From Lentibacillus halodurans (GTDB lineage Bacteria; Bacillota; Bacilli; Bacillales; Amphibacillaceae): 64,000 nt of DNA. This document shows, piece after piece, positions 34,245 to 43,182 of this stretch. Each line of letters opens with the position of its first letter. Position 1 is the first letter of the stretch. The notes beneath the pieces are model-generated. The model saw only the letters and a list, made by a program, of their open reading frames with translations, was not told the origin of the DNA and made no database searches. The stretch is from assembly GCF_900112045.1 (NCBI RefSeq), contig NZ_FOJW01000002.1, positions 284,419-348,418 on the forward strand, given 5' to 3'. The position numbers were made by a program, and so were the translations under genes.

Positions 34245-34600
34245 TTTTCTCACTCCTTCACTTTATTTTTACTAATAAATTATGTGAAAGAAGCAAAGAG
34301 TGGTGGGCGGATGAAGCTCTTTTCGGATCTGAAAGTCGCATGAAAGTAAAAGTTTATAAAAATTTTTTCTGCCAATTTTTACTTAGCAGTTCTTGTGCAA
34401 ACGATATATTTCACAAGCTTCGTAATCGCTTACTTTATTAATTGATTGCACTTTTAATCATCAATTTATTATCCCTCTTCACAAAAATGCATGAACTGTT
34501 AATATTGAAACTGTAGAAAAAAGTCAAAAAATGGGGTGGACAAGCAAAAGCTGGAGTGATATAGTGTTGATTAAATTTTTCTGAGGAGGGATTACAAACC
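34245..34600. other. intergenic region with no gene
   Basis: AT-rich region between divergent genes. Short frames on both strands lack RBS and family features. It should hold the promoters for hsp20 and the permease, but no clear consensus box is visible. Confidence 0.5.
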
Positions 34601-35770
34601 ATGCTAAGCAATCCACTAATTGCTACTGTTTTAATCTTTGCACTAATCGCACTGGGAGAATGGCTGTCCATCTTATCGAAAGCCAGAATTCCGATGCTGC
34701 TTACAGCGATGGTTGGCTTTTTAGTTATGGTGTGGACAGGTATTTTTCCGGAAGATATTCTGGAAAAGTCGACATTTGCTGCACTGGGATCCATTTTAGT
34801 CGGTCCTGCCATTCTTCATATGGGTACAATGATTCCCTTCTCAATCCTTAAGAGTCAGTATAAAGCTGTCTTAATCGCTTTAGGCGGGATAACTTCAGCA
34901 GCTGTTCTTATTTTGGTCATTGTTCCAATTGTTTTTGACTATGCTACCGCTATTGCAGGAATCGGACCGGTCAGTGGCGGGGTTGTCGCACTTTTAATTA
35001 CGTCAGAAAGGCTGTCGGAGATCGGAATGACCAGTCTTGTGATCATTCCGGCATTGATTGTCGCATTCCAGGGTGTGTTGGGAATGCCGTTGGCGCTGAA
35101 TTTTTTGCGAAAGTATGCTAAAAAATTTCAGAACAATTTGGATAATGGCGCAATTATTGCCGATGATCCGATCGATGAAGCTGCAGCAATCACTGATACC
35201 GATAAAAAGGCAAGTCCGGTTAAATCAAGTGCAACCATGAAATTATTCTTCGTGTTCGCAGGGGCAGCTGTTGGGGTTGCGCTGGGCGAGGTGACACCAA
35301 TCCATTACAGTCTGTGGTGTCTAGCAATTGGTATAACAGGTCTTAAAGTTGGACTATTCGAACCAAGAACACTGGAACGATCCAATTCATTCACACTGAC
35401 AATGGTGGCGATTATTTTCGTTGTAATTGGTACGATGGCGGATGTGACGCCACAGGATGTTTTAAACAATTTACCAGCTATTATAACGATCCTGGTTCTG
35501 GGTACATTTGGCTTGGTACTCGGCGGTTTTATTGTCTCGAAACTCGTCAAATGGCATCCGTATAAAGGAATGCCGGTTGCGCTGACAGCTCTGTTTGGAT
35601 TCCCTGGTGATTATATACTGTGTGAGGAAGTGAGCCGCAGTGTTGCCAGAAATGAGCAGGAGGAAAAGGCCATTTTTAATGAATTAATGGCACCGATGCT
35701 GATTGGCGGATTCACAACGGTTACAGTCGCTTCAGTTGTGGTAGCAGGTGTATTGATTGGGACATTGTAA
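34601..35770 (+). CDS. uncharacterised integral-membrane transporter
   Basis: A 389-residue protein with about 10-11 membrane segments. A mirrored layout is suggested by two halves joined by a polar loop around residues 180-210 (ADDPIDEAAAITDTDKK). A GPVSGGVVALL stretch near residue 128 and ALFGFPGDYILCEEV near residue 330 are likely substrate or ion-binding re-entrant motifs. RBS GAGGAGGG. I do not recognise the family with certainty; the architecture recalls glutamate/citrate-type sodium symporters. It is followed after 21 bp by an amidohydrolase, so it probably imports the substrate of that enzyme. Confidence 0.75.
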   Translation: MLSNPLIATVLIFALIALGEWLSILSKARIPMLLTAMVGFLVMVWTGIFPEDILEKSTFAALGSILVGPAILHMGTMIPFSILKSQYKAVLIALGGITSAAVLILVIVPIVFDYATAIAGIGPVSGGVVALLITSERLSEIGMTSLVIIPALIVAFQGVLGMPLALNFLRKYAKKFQNNLDNGAIIADDPIDEAAAITDTDKKASPVKSSATMKLFFVFAGAAVGVALGEVTPIHYSLWCLAIGITGLKVGLFEPRTLERSNSFTLTMVAIIFVVIGTMADVTPQDVLNNLPAIITILVLGTFGLVLGGFIVSKLVKWHPYKGMPVALTALFGFPGDYILCEEVSRSVARNEQEEKAIFNELMAPMLIGGFTTVTVASVVVAGVLIGTL

Positions 35771-35791
35771 GATAGAAAGGGAGGAATTAAG

Positions 35792-37036
35792 ATGGCAAGA
35801 AAATTGATCAAAAATGGACTATTAGTTGACGGTAATGGCGGTGAGCCGCAGAAAGATTCAATTGTGGTAACGGAAAACGATCGTTTGGTTTATGTCGGTC
35901 CTGAGCAACATTATATAGCAGAAGGGGATGAGACTGTCGTCGATGCACAAGGCGGAACCATCATGCCGGGTTTGATCGATTCTCATGTGCATATGATGAT
36001 GGAATACACACCGGTTTCGGAAAAATTAACGACACCATTTTCCTATATGTATTATCAGGCAGCACAGTATTTGGAAACAACGTTACACGCCGGTATTACG
36101 ACTGTTCGGGATGCACTTGGAACTGATCGTGGCGTGAAAAAAGCGGTTGAGAACGGGCTGATTAAGGGTCCGCGTTTGCAATTAAGCATTAACGCTCTTA
36201 CGACAACCGGCGGGCATGGTGATGGTTATCAGGTTTCGGGCGATGTAATGGATATCTTGCCATCAGGTTACCGCGGCATGCCTGATGGTCGTTGTGATGG
36301 AGTGGAAGAAGTCCGAAAAAAAACGCGTGAAATGCTGCGTGCCGGTGCGGAAGTGATAAAAGTGCATGCAACTGGCGGGGTGCTGAGTCCGACAGACCAT
36401 CCGGAATTCACCCAGTTTTCTCAGGAGGAACTAAAGGTCATGGTAGAGGAAGGTCATTTTCGCAAAGGGACTAAAGTGATGGCACACGCACAAGGTGCTG
36501 AAGGAATCAAAAATGCTGTCAGGGCAGGAATTCATTCCATAGAACATGGTATATTCCTGGATGACGAAGCAATTGAACTGATGCTGGAAAACGGCACATA
36601 TCTTGTCCCGACATTGCTTGCCCCTGTTGCGGTACTCGAAACAGCCGATGAAAAAGGTATGCCGGCAACAGCTGTTCAAAAATCAAAGGAAGTCATCGAA
36701 CAGCACAAAGCCAGTATAGCCAAGGCACATAAAGCCGGAGTCAAGATTGCGATGGGAACGGATGCCGGTGTTATGAAACACGGTACAAATCTGCGTGAGT
36801 TGGGATTGATGGCTGACATCGGCATGGCGCCAATGGAAACGATCGTGGCTACTACGAAAACGGCTGCTGAATGTCTCGGCTGGGATGATCAAGTCGGGAC
36901 ATTGGAACAAGGTAAGCTTGCCGATGTCGTCGTTGCAAAAGGGAATCCGCTTAACGACATTCATTCGCTGGCAAGTCATGATACGATTCAATTTGTGATG
37001 AAAGATGGCCAAACAGTGAAAAATACGTTAAGCTGA
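35792..37036 (+). CDS. amidohydrolase (imidazolonepropionase/Xaa-Pro-dipeptidase-like)
   Basis: Binuclear metal hydrolase of the amidohydrolase superfamily, 414 residues. Metal ligands: HVH at residues 65-67 after PGLID, a likely carboxylated lysine in AEVIKVHATGG near residue 191, the histidines in MAHAQG and SIEHG, and the aspartate in MGTDAG near residue 328. The subgroup hydrolyses dipeptides, N-acyl amino acids or cyclic amides. Neighbours: the permease upstream and an M20 N-carbamoyl/allantoate amidase downstream suggest stepwise use of an amide or hydantoin-like compound. Confidence 0.88.
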   Translation: MARKLIKNGLLVDGNGGEPQKDSIVVTENDRLVYVGPEQHYIAEGDETVVDAQGGTIMPGLIDSHVHMMMEYTPVSEKLTTPFSYMYYQAAQYLETTLHAGITTVRDALGTDRGVKKAVENGLIKGPRLQLSINALTTTGGHGDGYQVSGDVMDILPSGYRGMPDGRCDGVEEVRKKTREMLRAGAEVIKVHATGGVLSPTDHPEFTQFSQEELKVMVEEGHFRKGTKVMAHAQGAEGIKNAVRAGIHSIEHGIFLDDEAIELMLENGTYLVPTLLAPVAVLETADEKGMPATAVQKSKEVIEQHKASIAKAHKAGVKIAMGTDAGVMKHGTNLRELGLMADIGMAPMETIVATTKTAAECLGWDDQVGTLEQGKLADVVVAKGNPLNDIHSLASHDTIQFVMKDGQTVKNTLS

Positions 37037-37079
37037 CATGTTATTGGTGCAGTGAGCATTCATGCATAAACGGTGAAAG

Positions 37080-37115
37080 CATGATATTATCCGAAGCAGG
37101 TGATATCATGTTTTT
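37080..37115 (+). terminator. terminator between amidohydrolase and M20 amidase
   Basis: CATGATAT (37080-37087) and ATATCATG (37103-37110) pair, extended by CC/GG in the stem, followed by TTTTTC. The M20 gene may therefore have its own promoter. Confidence 0.65.
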
Positions 37116-37193
37116 CATTGTAGTCAGGTTGACCGGCTTTCACGATAGGAACTTGATAACTCTAAGATTTTCTGATATTGCGGAGGTGTTTGC

Positions 37194-38483
37194 ATGGGAA
37201 TGTTATATGATAAGTTGATGAAAGGTTACGATCCAGCACATCAAACAGATGGAATTTCCGGAGAGCGGCTGGCCAAACGACTGGATGCTATTTCTGAAAT
37301 TGGGCTTACAGAAGACGACGGCTCACATCGCCCGGGATTTTCAAAAACGGAAAAAGCCGCCAAAGAACTGGTTTCAGACTGGATGCGTGAGGCTGGTCTG
37401 GATGTGCGTCAGGATGGAGCCGGAAATATATTTGGACGTATTGCGGGAAAAAATGATGATCATCCGGCTATTTTGAGCGGTTCGCATTTGGACAGTGTTC
37501 CAAACGGTGGGCATTTTGACGGTCCATTGGGCGTTTTGTCTGCGCTGGAAGTGGCTGAAGCGTGGCGGGAAACAGGTTATCAGCCGGAAAAACCATATGA
37601 GGTTGTTGTATTTACGGATGAAGAAGGTGCCAGGTTTAATGGCGGCCTGCATGGAAGTGAAGCAGTTGTCGGCAAGGGTGATATCGAAGAAAAATTAAAG
37701 CTTGTGGATCAGGACGGGATGAACTTTTCGGAAGTATTGGTTGATAGTGGTTTAAGTGTTGACAGTTATGTAAAGGCTAAACGCAGCCCGGAAGAGATCG
37801 AAATGTTTGCCGAGGTCCATATTGAACAGGGGAAGCAGCTTGAGCGTGAAGGTTTGCCATGTGGAATTGTCACTGGTATTGCCGGTCCGTGCTGGCTTGA
37901 GTTCACATTCACCGGTGAAGCGGGTCATGCCGGCAACACACCTATGAATGACCGGAAAGATACACTTGTAGCTGCAAGTGCGTTTATTGGGCGTGTAAAT
38001 GAACTTCCGGGCTCGATCAGTGATTCGGCTGTTGCGACAGTTGGAAAAATGCAGGTTGATCCAAATGGCGTAAATGTGATCCCGGGAAGTGTTACGCTTT
38101 ATGTTGATATCCGTGATATTTATAAGGAAACGCGTGATGAACTTATTGATCGGGTAATGGCATTGGCAAAGAAAGTTGCCGCCAAGCATCAGGTTAACGT
38201 CGATCATGTCGAAAAGATGCGGGTAGCGCCAGTACCAATTGAAGAAGAAACGCAACAGTTGCTTGAGGAGTCATTTCATGAGAAGGCCATTAAGCCATAC
38301 CGCTTGCCAAGCGGTGCGGGGCATGACGCGATGATCATCGGTGAAAAGTGGCCGGTTGCGATGCTGTTTACAAAGAGTAAAAATGGTATCAGCCATAATC
38401 CCGCTGAGTGGTCTGATTTAAATGACTGTGTACAAACCGTTCATGTACTGAAGAACTTTTTGGAGAAAGTTTCGGCTAAATGA
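37194..38483 (+). CDS. M20-family Zn hydrolase (N-carbamoyl-L-amino-acid hydrolase / allantoate amidohydrolase type)
   Basis: A 429-residue amidase of the AllC/HyuC/UAA group. Motifs: GNIFGRI near residue 78, SGSHLDSVPNGGHFDGPLG near residue 98 (first metal ligand His and bridging Asp), TDEEGARFNGG near residue 140, MFAEVHIEQGKQLE near residue 202, GEAGHAGNTPM near residue 240 and SGAGHDAM near residue 378. It would remove a carbamoyl or ureido group from an N-carbamoyl amino acid or ureido acid, releasing ammonia and CO2. RBS GGAGGTG. Confidence 0.9.
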   Translation: MGMLYDKLMKGYDPAHQTDGISGERLAKRLDAISEIGLTEDDGSHRPGFSKTEKAAKELVSDWMREAGLDVRQDGAGNIFGRIAGKNDDHPAILSGSHLDSVPNGGHFDGPLGVLSALEVAEAWRETGYQPEKPYEVVVFTDEEGARFNGGLHGSEAVVGKGDIEEKLKLVDQDGMNFSEVLVDSGLSVDSYVKAKRSPEEIEMFAEVHIEQGKQLEREGLPCGIVTGIAGPCWLEFTFTGEAGHAGNTPMNDRKDTLVAASAFIGRVNELPGSISDSAVATVGKMQVDPNGVNVIPGSVTLYVDIRDIYKETRDELIDRVMALAKKVAAKHQVNVDHVEKMRVAPVPIEEETQQLLEESFHEKAIKPYRLPSGAGHDAMIIGEKWPVAMLFTKSKNGISHNPAEWSDLNDCVQTVHVLKNFLEKVSAK

Positions 38484-38498
38484 ATTAGAAACTAGATG

Positions 38499-38540
38499 AT
38501 AGACACCAGCGTAAAAGTTGGTGTCTATATTTCATTTTAT
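38499..38540 (+). terminator. terminator after the M20 amidase
   Basis: ATAGACACCA and TGGTGTCTAT form a 10-bp stem, then ATTTCATTTT. Confidence 0.8.
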
Positions 38541-38584
38541 TAGAGACAATTATCAGCATTTTATTGATATGTCAATAAGTGGCT

Positions 38585-38770
38585 CTATTGAGTTTCCTTC
38601 TCGTTAACTTTACCATTCTCAATTTTAATCTTTTCCAATTCCAGTTTCTGCTGTTCCAATTCTATTTCTTTCGCTTTTAGTTCGTATTTTTTCTTTTTTT
38701 CGTAACCATAGTAAATAAGGGAAAAAGCCGTAATGATTGTAATATAGAACCAAAAACTCACATTAATCAT
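38585..38770 (-). CDS. small membrane-anchored coiled-coil protein
   Basis: A 61-residue protein with one N-terminal membrane helix (residues 5-22) and a highly charged Lys/Glu tail with heptad-like repeats (KAKEIELEQQKLELEKIKIE). RBS GGGAGATG precedes the ATG at 38770. No family recognised; single gene. Confidence 0.65.
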   Translation of the reverse strand: MINVSFWFYITIITAFSLIYYGYEKKKKYELKAKEIELEQQKLELEKIKIENGKVNEKETQ

Positions 38771-38938
38771 CTCCCATTCTGCTGAATTGATAACCTAAGT
38801 GTACCATAATTGGTGAACATTGCGGCTTTTGACAGATTTGTATTCCGGGCAATTAATTGAAATGCTAAAGAAAAACGCAGGTATATTGTGTATCATTGAT
38901 TTCACCGCAAATGATGACTTCTTTTTTCTTTCAATTGA

Positions 38939-38990
38939 TTGCGTCACAAAAAACTGCATGTTATGATATTTTAGTGACTTTTGATTCACT
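38939..38990 (+). promoter_or_regulatory. promoter and operator of the TetR-MFS pair
   Basis: TTGCGT (38939-38944), 17-bp spacer, TATGAT (38962-38967). The inverted repeat AGTGA (38973-38977) / TCACT (38986-38990) lies where the transcript should begin and is a candidate autoregulatory TetR site. Confidence 0.55.
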
Positions 38991-39026
38991 TATTGTAACT
39001 AAATGGTCATAAAGGGGGGGACAGCC

Positions 39027-39896
39027 ATGGTACAACGGCATGAGGAACTTTTGGATGCGGCTGTTCAGCTGTTTCAAAACAACGGTTTTCACGCTACTTC
39101 GGTGGAGGATATTACCAAGGCTTGCGGTATATCAAAGGGTGCATTTTATAAACATTTTGACTCCAAAGAAAACATGATTTTGGAACTTTTGCAGCGCTAC
39201 TATGATGACATGTTCAGGGAAGCGGACAAGTTTGCCGAAGATCTGCAGCAGTCATCCCTATTGGTACTGAAAAGGAAAATTACGGTCGAACTGGAAAAAT
39301 CTATTGAATATCGATTCTTTTTTCTTGCTTTAGTGAGCGAATTCCCCCCGTATGTGAAAGGGCCAATTCCTGATTTTCTTGACCGGATACAGGAAACTCA
39401 TCATGAGTGGCATAAGCAAGCATTGATGGATGCATTTGGTTCAAAGACTAAACGATATTTAAGTGATTTGGCAGTTATTATGGAGGGAATCCTGCACAAC
39501 TACTTAATGCACATCATTTGGAAAGGAGACGCTTTGCCTCTGGATAGATTAGGGAATTTGATCGCTGAATGCCTTAAATCTATTGCAGAAAATGATGAGG
39601 GTATTTTCCCGATTCTTCCGGTTTATAGTAACGAAGGTTCCTGTCATGGGACGATTAAGGAATACATGAACCATGAATTGAATACATTACGCTCAGAACT
39701 GAACAATAAAACAGAAAAAAGTCCCGCATTAAAGAAAGATCTGCAAACAATTGATTTGCTGATGGAAGAAATTGCAGAAGAAAAACCTAGAGAATTTCTG
39801 GTTGATGCACTGCTTGCTCAGCTGCATCGCCGTTCTTATTTAAAAACTCGAATAACTAAAGTTTTGACAGCGTGGGAAATACGGAAAGGAGATTAA
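39027..39896 (+). CDS. TetR-family regulator with extended C-terminus
   Basis: The start at 39027 is preferred (GGGGGG site 6 nt upstream); the ATG at 39003 lies before the site. The N-terminal HTH is clear: AAVQLFQNNGFHATSVEDITKACGISKGAFYKHFDSKENM (in pieces, residues 10-49). The protein has 289 residues, about 90 more than usual; the extra C-terminal part is charged and helical (ELNNKTEKSPALKKDLQ). It sits one base before an MFS exporter gene and should control it in response to the exported compound. Confidence 0.88.
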   Translation: MVQRHEELLDAAVQLFQNNGFHATSVEDITKACGISKGAFYKHFDSKENMILELLQRYYDDMFREADKFAEDLQQSSLLVLKRKITVELEKSIEYRFFFLALVSEFPPYVKGPIPDFLDRIQETHHEWHKQALMDAFGSKTKRYLSDLAVIMEGILHNYLMHIIWKGDALPLDRLGNLIAECLKSIAENDEGIFPILPVYSNEGSCHGTIKEYMNHELNTLRSELNNKTEKSPALKKDLQTIDLLMEEIAEEKPREFLVDALLAQLHRRSYLKTRITKVLTAWEIRKGD

Positions 39897-39897
39897 C

Positions 39898-41364
39898 ATG
39901 AGTGATACAGCAACATCCTGGGACCTGCCGCCAAAGCAAAAAGCATTAATGATAGCTGCTTTGCTGACAGGTGCCTTCATGGGGATTATTAATGAAACAT
40001 TACTAGCAACTGCACTTCCAACGATTCAGGAGTTTTTTTCCATATCACAGGGAGAAGTACAGTGGATGACAACTGCCTTTTTGATGACAAATGGGATTAT
40101 GATACCAATATCGGCATTTCTAATTGATAGATTTACAACGAGAGGCTTATTTTTAACTGCAATCGGATTATTTGGAACAGGAACTGCCATTGCAGCTATA
40201 GCTACCTCTTATCCAGTACTTTTATTAGCCAGGGTTGTGCAGGCAGCCGGTTCCGGAATCATGCTGCCGCTTTTGATGACAGTTCTTCTGGCTGTTATTT
40301 CGGTTGAACGGCGCGGAACCGCTATGGGGATGATCGGAATCGTCATCGCGTTTGGTCCGGCAATCGGCCCGACATTGTCTGGATGGCTGCTGGAACATTT
40401 TTCGTGGCGTTCTCTCTTCATTACGGTACTGCCGATTGTCGCCATTACGATTACGATTGCGGCACTTTTTTTACGGAATGTAACGGAATTGCGCAAACCA
40501 AAAATAGATGTCTTATCGATCATCCTTTCATCGGTCGGTTTTGGTTCATTCTTGTACGGTTTCAGTATCGCTTCTGAAAACGGATGGGGAAGTCCGATGG
40601 TTATCACCGCGATTGTAATCGGCACAGCAGTGATTGGATTATTCATTTGGCGGCAGCTTATTTTGAAAACGCCAATGCTAGAATTCCGTGTCTTTCAATT
40701 CCGGATTTTCACCCTGGCAATTGTAATTACGATGACTGTTTTGGTTTCATTGATTGGTGCGGAAACGTTGTTGCCGCTGTTCATGCAAAATGTCCTGCAA
40801 TTTACGCCGTTGGAATCAGGCTTGATGCTGCTTCCGGGAGCTATCGTGATTGGCATTATGTCCCCAATTACCGGCAGGCTTTTTGATAAGTTCGGTGCCA
40901 AATGGCTGGCATTGATCGGCCTGAGTGTCGTGACTGTCACGACGTTTATGTTTACCAGACTATCATTGGAAACATCATTTATGTATTTGACCATTATTTA
41001 TGCAATCCGTATGTTTGGCTTGTCGTTTACGCTGATGCCGGTGATGACATCTGCGTTGAATCAGCTTCCACCAAAATGGTATGCACATGGGTCAGCTGTG
41101 GCCAATACATTACAGCAAATTTCAGCATCGATTGGCACGGCAATACTCGTAACACTTGTTGCAATGGGAACCAATAGCTTTGTACCAGACGCAAATGTTT
41201 CTCCGGAACTGATTGGACGGCTTGCGCAAGTTACAGGATTCGAATGGGCGTTTATGGGCAGTACAATCCTTGCATTTGCCGCACTTATTCTGGCTTTGTT
41301 CCTTCATCCGCCGAAAAAAGAAAAAGAAATCGTACGGCAGATACATGGTCAGGAAACTGAATAA
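39898..41364 (+). CDS. DHA2-family MFS exporter (EmrB/QacA type)
   Basis: A 14-segment drug:H+ antiporter of 488 residues. It has TLLATALPTIQEFF near residue 33, QWMTTAFLMTNGIMIP near residue 52, ARVVQAAGSGIMLPLLMTV near residue 103 (motif B with arginine), and GPAIGPTLSGWLLEHFSWRSLF near residue 148 (motif C). Two extra central helices mark the DHA2 group. Translation is coupled to the TetR gene (stop TAAC then ATG). Probably multidrug or lipid export. Confidence 0.92.
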   Translation: MSDTATSWDLPPKQKALMIAALLTGAFMGIINETLLATALPTIQEFFSISQGEVQWMTTAFLMTNGIMIPISAFLIDRFTTRGLFLTAIGLFGTGTAIAAIATSYPVLLLARVVQAAGSGIMLPLLMTVLLAVISVERRGTAMGMIGIVIAFGPAIGPTLSGWLLEHFSWRSLFITVLPIVAITITIAALFLRNVTELRKPKIDVLSIILSSVGFGSFLYGFSIASENGWGSPMVITAIVIGTAVIGLFIWRQLILKTPMLEFRVFQFRIFTLAIVITMTVLVSLIGAETLLPLFMQNVLQFTPLESGLMLLPGAIVIGIMSPITGRLFDKFGAKWLALIGLSVVTVTTFMFTRLSLETSFMYLTIIYAIRMFGLSFTLMPVMTSALNQLPPKWYAHGSAVANTLQQISASIGTAILVTLVAMGTNSFVPDANVSPELIGRLAQVTGFEWAFMGSTILAFAALILALFLHPPKKEKEIVRQIHGQETE

Positions 41365-41379
41365 AGATCATATGAAAAG

Positions 41380-41412
41380 GGACTGTCTCATTTATTGAGC
41401 AGTTCTTTTTTT
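41380..41412 (+). terminator. terminator of the TetR-MFS operon
   Basis: GGACTGTCTCA and TGAGCAGTTC pair with one mismatch across a short loop, followed by TTTTTTT. Confidence 0.75.
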
Positions 41413-41434
41413 AGATAGGAACAGCATAACATCA

Positions 41435-41478
41435 GAAAAGTAACTTAGGCTCCCGGATTCCCGGCAGCCTAAGTTACT
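41435..41478 (-). terminator. terminator of the minus-strand YjcZ-type genes
   Basis: AGTAACTTAGGCT and AGCCTAAGTTACT form a perfect 13-bp stem with a 14-nt loop; TTTT follows on the minus strand. Confidence 0.78.
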
Positions 41479-41504
41479 ATCATATGATATTTTACTGGAT
41501 GTCA

Positions 41505-41729
41505 TTAAAACCACGCTGCGCCAACGATGATAAGCAGGATGAATAATACGACGATCAGCGCGAATCCGCCGCCGGCACCATAGCCGTATCCAGGCGCTCC
41601 GTAACCATATCCGCCGCCATATCCGGCTCCGGCAACAGATCCGCCATATCCGCCGCCATATCCGCCGCCATATCCGGCTCCGGCAACAGATCCGCCATAT
41701 CCGCATCCCGGTCTAGGTCCAAATCCCAT
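41505..41729 (-). CDS. YjcZ family sporulation mini-protein 2, Gly/Tyr-repeat form
   Basis: A 74-residue protein. An N-terminal Gly/Tyr region has an internal duplication ([17 protein letters not shown] appears twice), then the usual helix [22 protein letters not shown] at the C-terminus. It is about twice the normal YjcZ length because of the repeat. RBS GGAGGG. Repeat regions of this type may cross-link or pack in the spore coat; this is an inference. Confidence 0.88.
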   Translation of the reverse strand: MGFGPRPGCGYGGSVAGAGYGGGYGGGYGGSVAGAGYGGGYGYGAPGYGYGAGGGFALIVVLFILLIIVGAAWF

Positions 41730-41769
41730 TTATAACCCTCCTAAAAATGGTTGTATTTTAGTGTTTACA

Positions 41770-41874
41770 TTAATATCCAACGTAAGCAACGCCTACAATA
41801 ATCAACAGGATAAATAGTACTACGATTAAGGCAAATCCTCCACCGTAGCCTGCTCCACCAACATAATCACTCAT
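41770..41874 (-). CDS. YjcZ family sporulation mini-protein 3
   Basis: A 34-residue protein (MSDYVGGAGYGGG, then the helix [21 protein letters not shown]) too short for usual ORF calling. GGAGGTGTTAGGG lies upstream on the minus strand. It is 41 bp before the Gly/Tyr-repeat paralogue and probably in the same transcript. Confidence 0.88.
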   Translation of the reverse strand: MSDYVGGAGYGGGFALIVVLFILLIIVGVAYVGY

Positions 41875-41923
41875 TCCCTAACACCTCCATAACCGTTTGT
41901 TAATAATATATGTAGGTAAATGT

Positions 41924-41975
41924 AGATTGATATGGGTACTCTCCCAGATTGCAGGAATTGGGCTCATATCAATCT
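41924..41975. repeat. inverted repeat between divergent spore genes
   Basis: AGATTGATATG (41924-41934) and CATATCAATCT (41965-41975) are perfectly complementary, with a nested CCCA/TGGG pair inside the 30-nt loop. It lies between the YjcZ-type gene and the Sm-like gene and could be an operator or a transcript hairpin. Confidence 0.6.
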
Positions 41976-42072
41976 GCTGTAAATTCCATCGTAACCGATG
42001 CATTTGCCCTTACCGGAACCCTGCCCGATTCATATAATGTCTTATGTTTTGAATGAATTTGGAGGTGAAAAA

Positions 42073-42348
42073 ATGTCGGTTAGGCACTATTATGATCTAT
42101 GCTGTAAATATAAAGAAAGACCGGTCAAAATAACAACTCGTGATGGAAGGGTTCACCGTGGTGTCATCAAGCATGTCGATCATCATCGTGTATTTATTCA
42201 GCCCATTCAACATGGTAAAGGTTTAGGCGGTTTTGGGTATGGTGGTTTTTATGGTCCAGGATATGGCTACGGTGGATTTGGTCGTGGCTACGGTATTGCG
42301 TTGGGTACCATTGCTGCACTGGCTTTGATTCCGTTTTTCTTCTGGTAA
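42073..42348 (+). CDS. small protein with Sm-like domain, Gly-rich linker and C-terminal helix
   Basis: A 91-residue protein from ATG 42073 (RBS GGAGGTG); an open frame beginning at 41998 lacks a site. Residues 1-45 (YKERPVKITTRDGRVHRGVI, KHVDHHRVFIQP) have the strand pattern of an Sm/SH3-like barrel: the DGR-x-HRG turn mimics the Sm1 motif. Residues 50-75 are Gly/Tyr/Phe repeats, and the C-terminus (GIALGTIAALALIPFFFW) is a membrane helix. It lies in a cluster of spore genes. Function unknown; the Sm likeness is by eye. Confidence 0.75.
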   Translation: MSVRHYYDLCCKYKERPVKITTRDGRVHRGVIKHVDHHRVFIQPIQHGKGLGGFGYGGFYGPGYGYGGFGRGYGIALGTIAALALIPFFFW

Positions 42349-42369
42349 AGTTTTTAGTGAAAGAAAAAC

Positions 42370-42404
42370 AAAAAACAGACGGAATCAGGTTTCGTCTGTT
42401 TTTT
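42370..42404. terminator. bidirectional terminator
   Basis: AAAAAACAGACG and CGTCTGTTTTTT form a 12-bp stem with an 11-nt loop. It overlaps the last codons of the convergent DUF2268 gene, which uses the stem as coding sequence. Confidence 0.88.
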
Positions 42405-43182
42405 CGATCATTTCTTCTGATTTGATGTGCAGTACGTCCCGTGAAGTCAGATCGTGTGCTGCCATATAATTTTTTATCAGGTAATAGCCGGTGCAGTAGC
42501 CTGCCATCTTTGGATAAAGCCCAAGACCATATAGGATTTGTGAATGAGTGGGGCTGGATTTTGGGGTATTTCGATTGGGCCATATGAGGTTCAGGTATAT
42601 TCTTTTCAATTTTGCATCTGGATAATATGAAGTCCAGTTTGCTGTATAGTGGCTGCCTAACCTTTCTTGGACGGCGTTTTCCGCTAATCCTTCCAGCATC
42701 ACACTGTCCAGTAATACGTAATCCGTTTCCTTTTTGTTATATTTATATAGTCTGCAGACATGATTGTATTCGTGGGTGAACAGTGCTCTGATTTCCCTTT
42801 CCGTATTATCCTCTGAAATGAATAAAAACAGTTTATCGGAAAAAGTCAGCCCTGATTTTCCATTTTGCTCCTGCTTTAACCTACGATTATTGGAATCGGC
42901 GGGAAATATAAATATCGGAATATTCGGTCCGTCCCATTCTTTTTGTAAGTGTTTTTCTTCTTGTTGTACAACCTGCCAGATGTTGCGTTTTTGTAATGAT
43001 TTTATCAATTCATCCCCATTTTTGACCGGTTGGTGGTACATGCCGTGGATGATCATATGCTGATGAATGTCGGTGGATGAAACGTTTTCGTCAAAATGAT
43101 TTGTCAGTTTTTCACAAAGTTCTGCCGGTTTGTCATAAAAATCCAATAACCATTTGTCGGTTCTTATTACACTCATGTACAT
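42385..43182 (-). CDS. DUF2268 putative Zn-dependent protease
   Basis: A 265-residue protein. The zincin motif HEYNH (ALFTHEYNHVCRLY) is near residue 140, and the third-ligand region VMLEGLAENAVQERLG follows about 30 residues later with the family glutamate. Family members are predicted cytosolic or secreted metallopeptidases; no signal peptide is visible here. The C-terminal YSAPKM-like stretch GLYPKMAGYCTGYYLI is conserved in the family. It is convergent with the Sm-like gene. Confidence 0.85.
   Translation of the reverse strand: MYMSVIRTDKWLLDFYDKPAELCEKLTNHFDENVSSTDIHQHMIIHGMYHQPVKNGDELIKSLQKRNIWQVVQQEEKHLQKEWDGPNIPIFIFPADSNNRRLKQEQNGKSGLTFSDKLFLFISEDNTEREIRALFTHEYNHVCRLYKYNKKETDYVLLDSVMLEGLAENAVQERLGSHYTANWTSYYPDAKLKRIYLNLIWPNRNTPKSSPTHSQILYGLGLYPKMAGYCTGYYLIKNYMAAHDLTSRDVLHIKSEEMIEKTDET

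Noticed and set aside
41505..41706. Arg/Trp-rich minus-strand frame over the Gly/Tyr-repeat gene
   Set aside because: Shadow of the YjcZ-type gene in another register.
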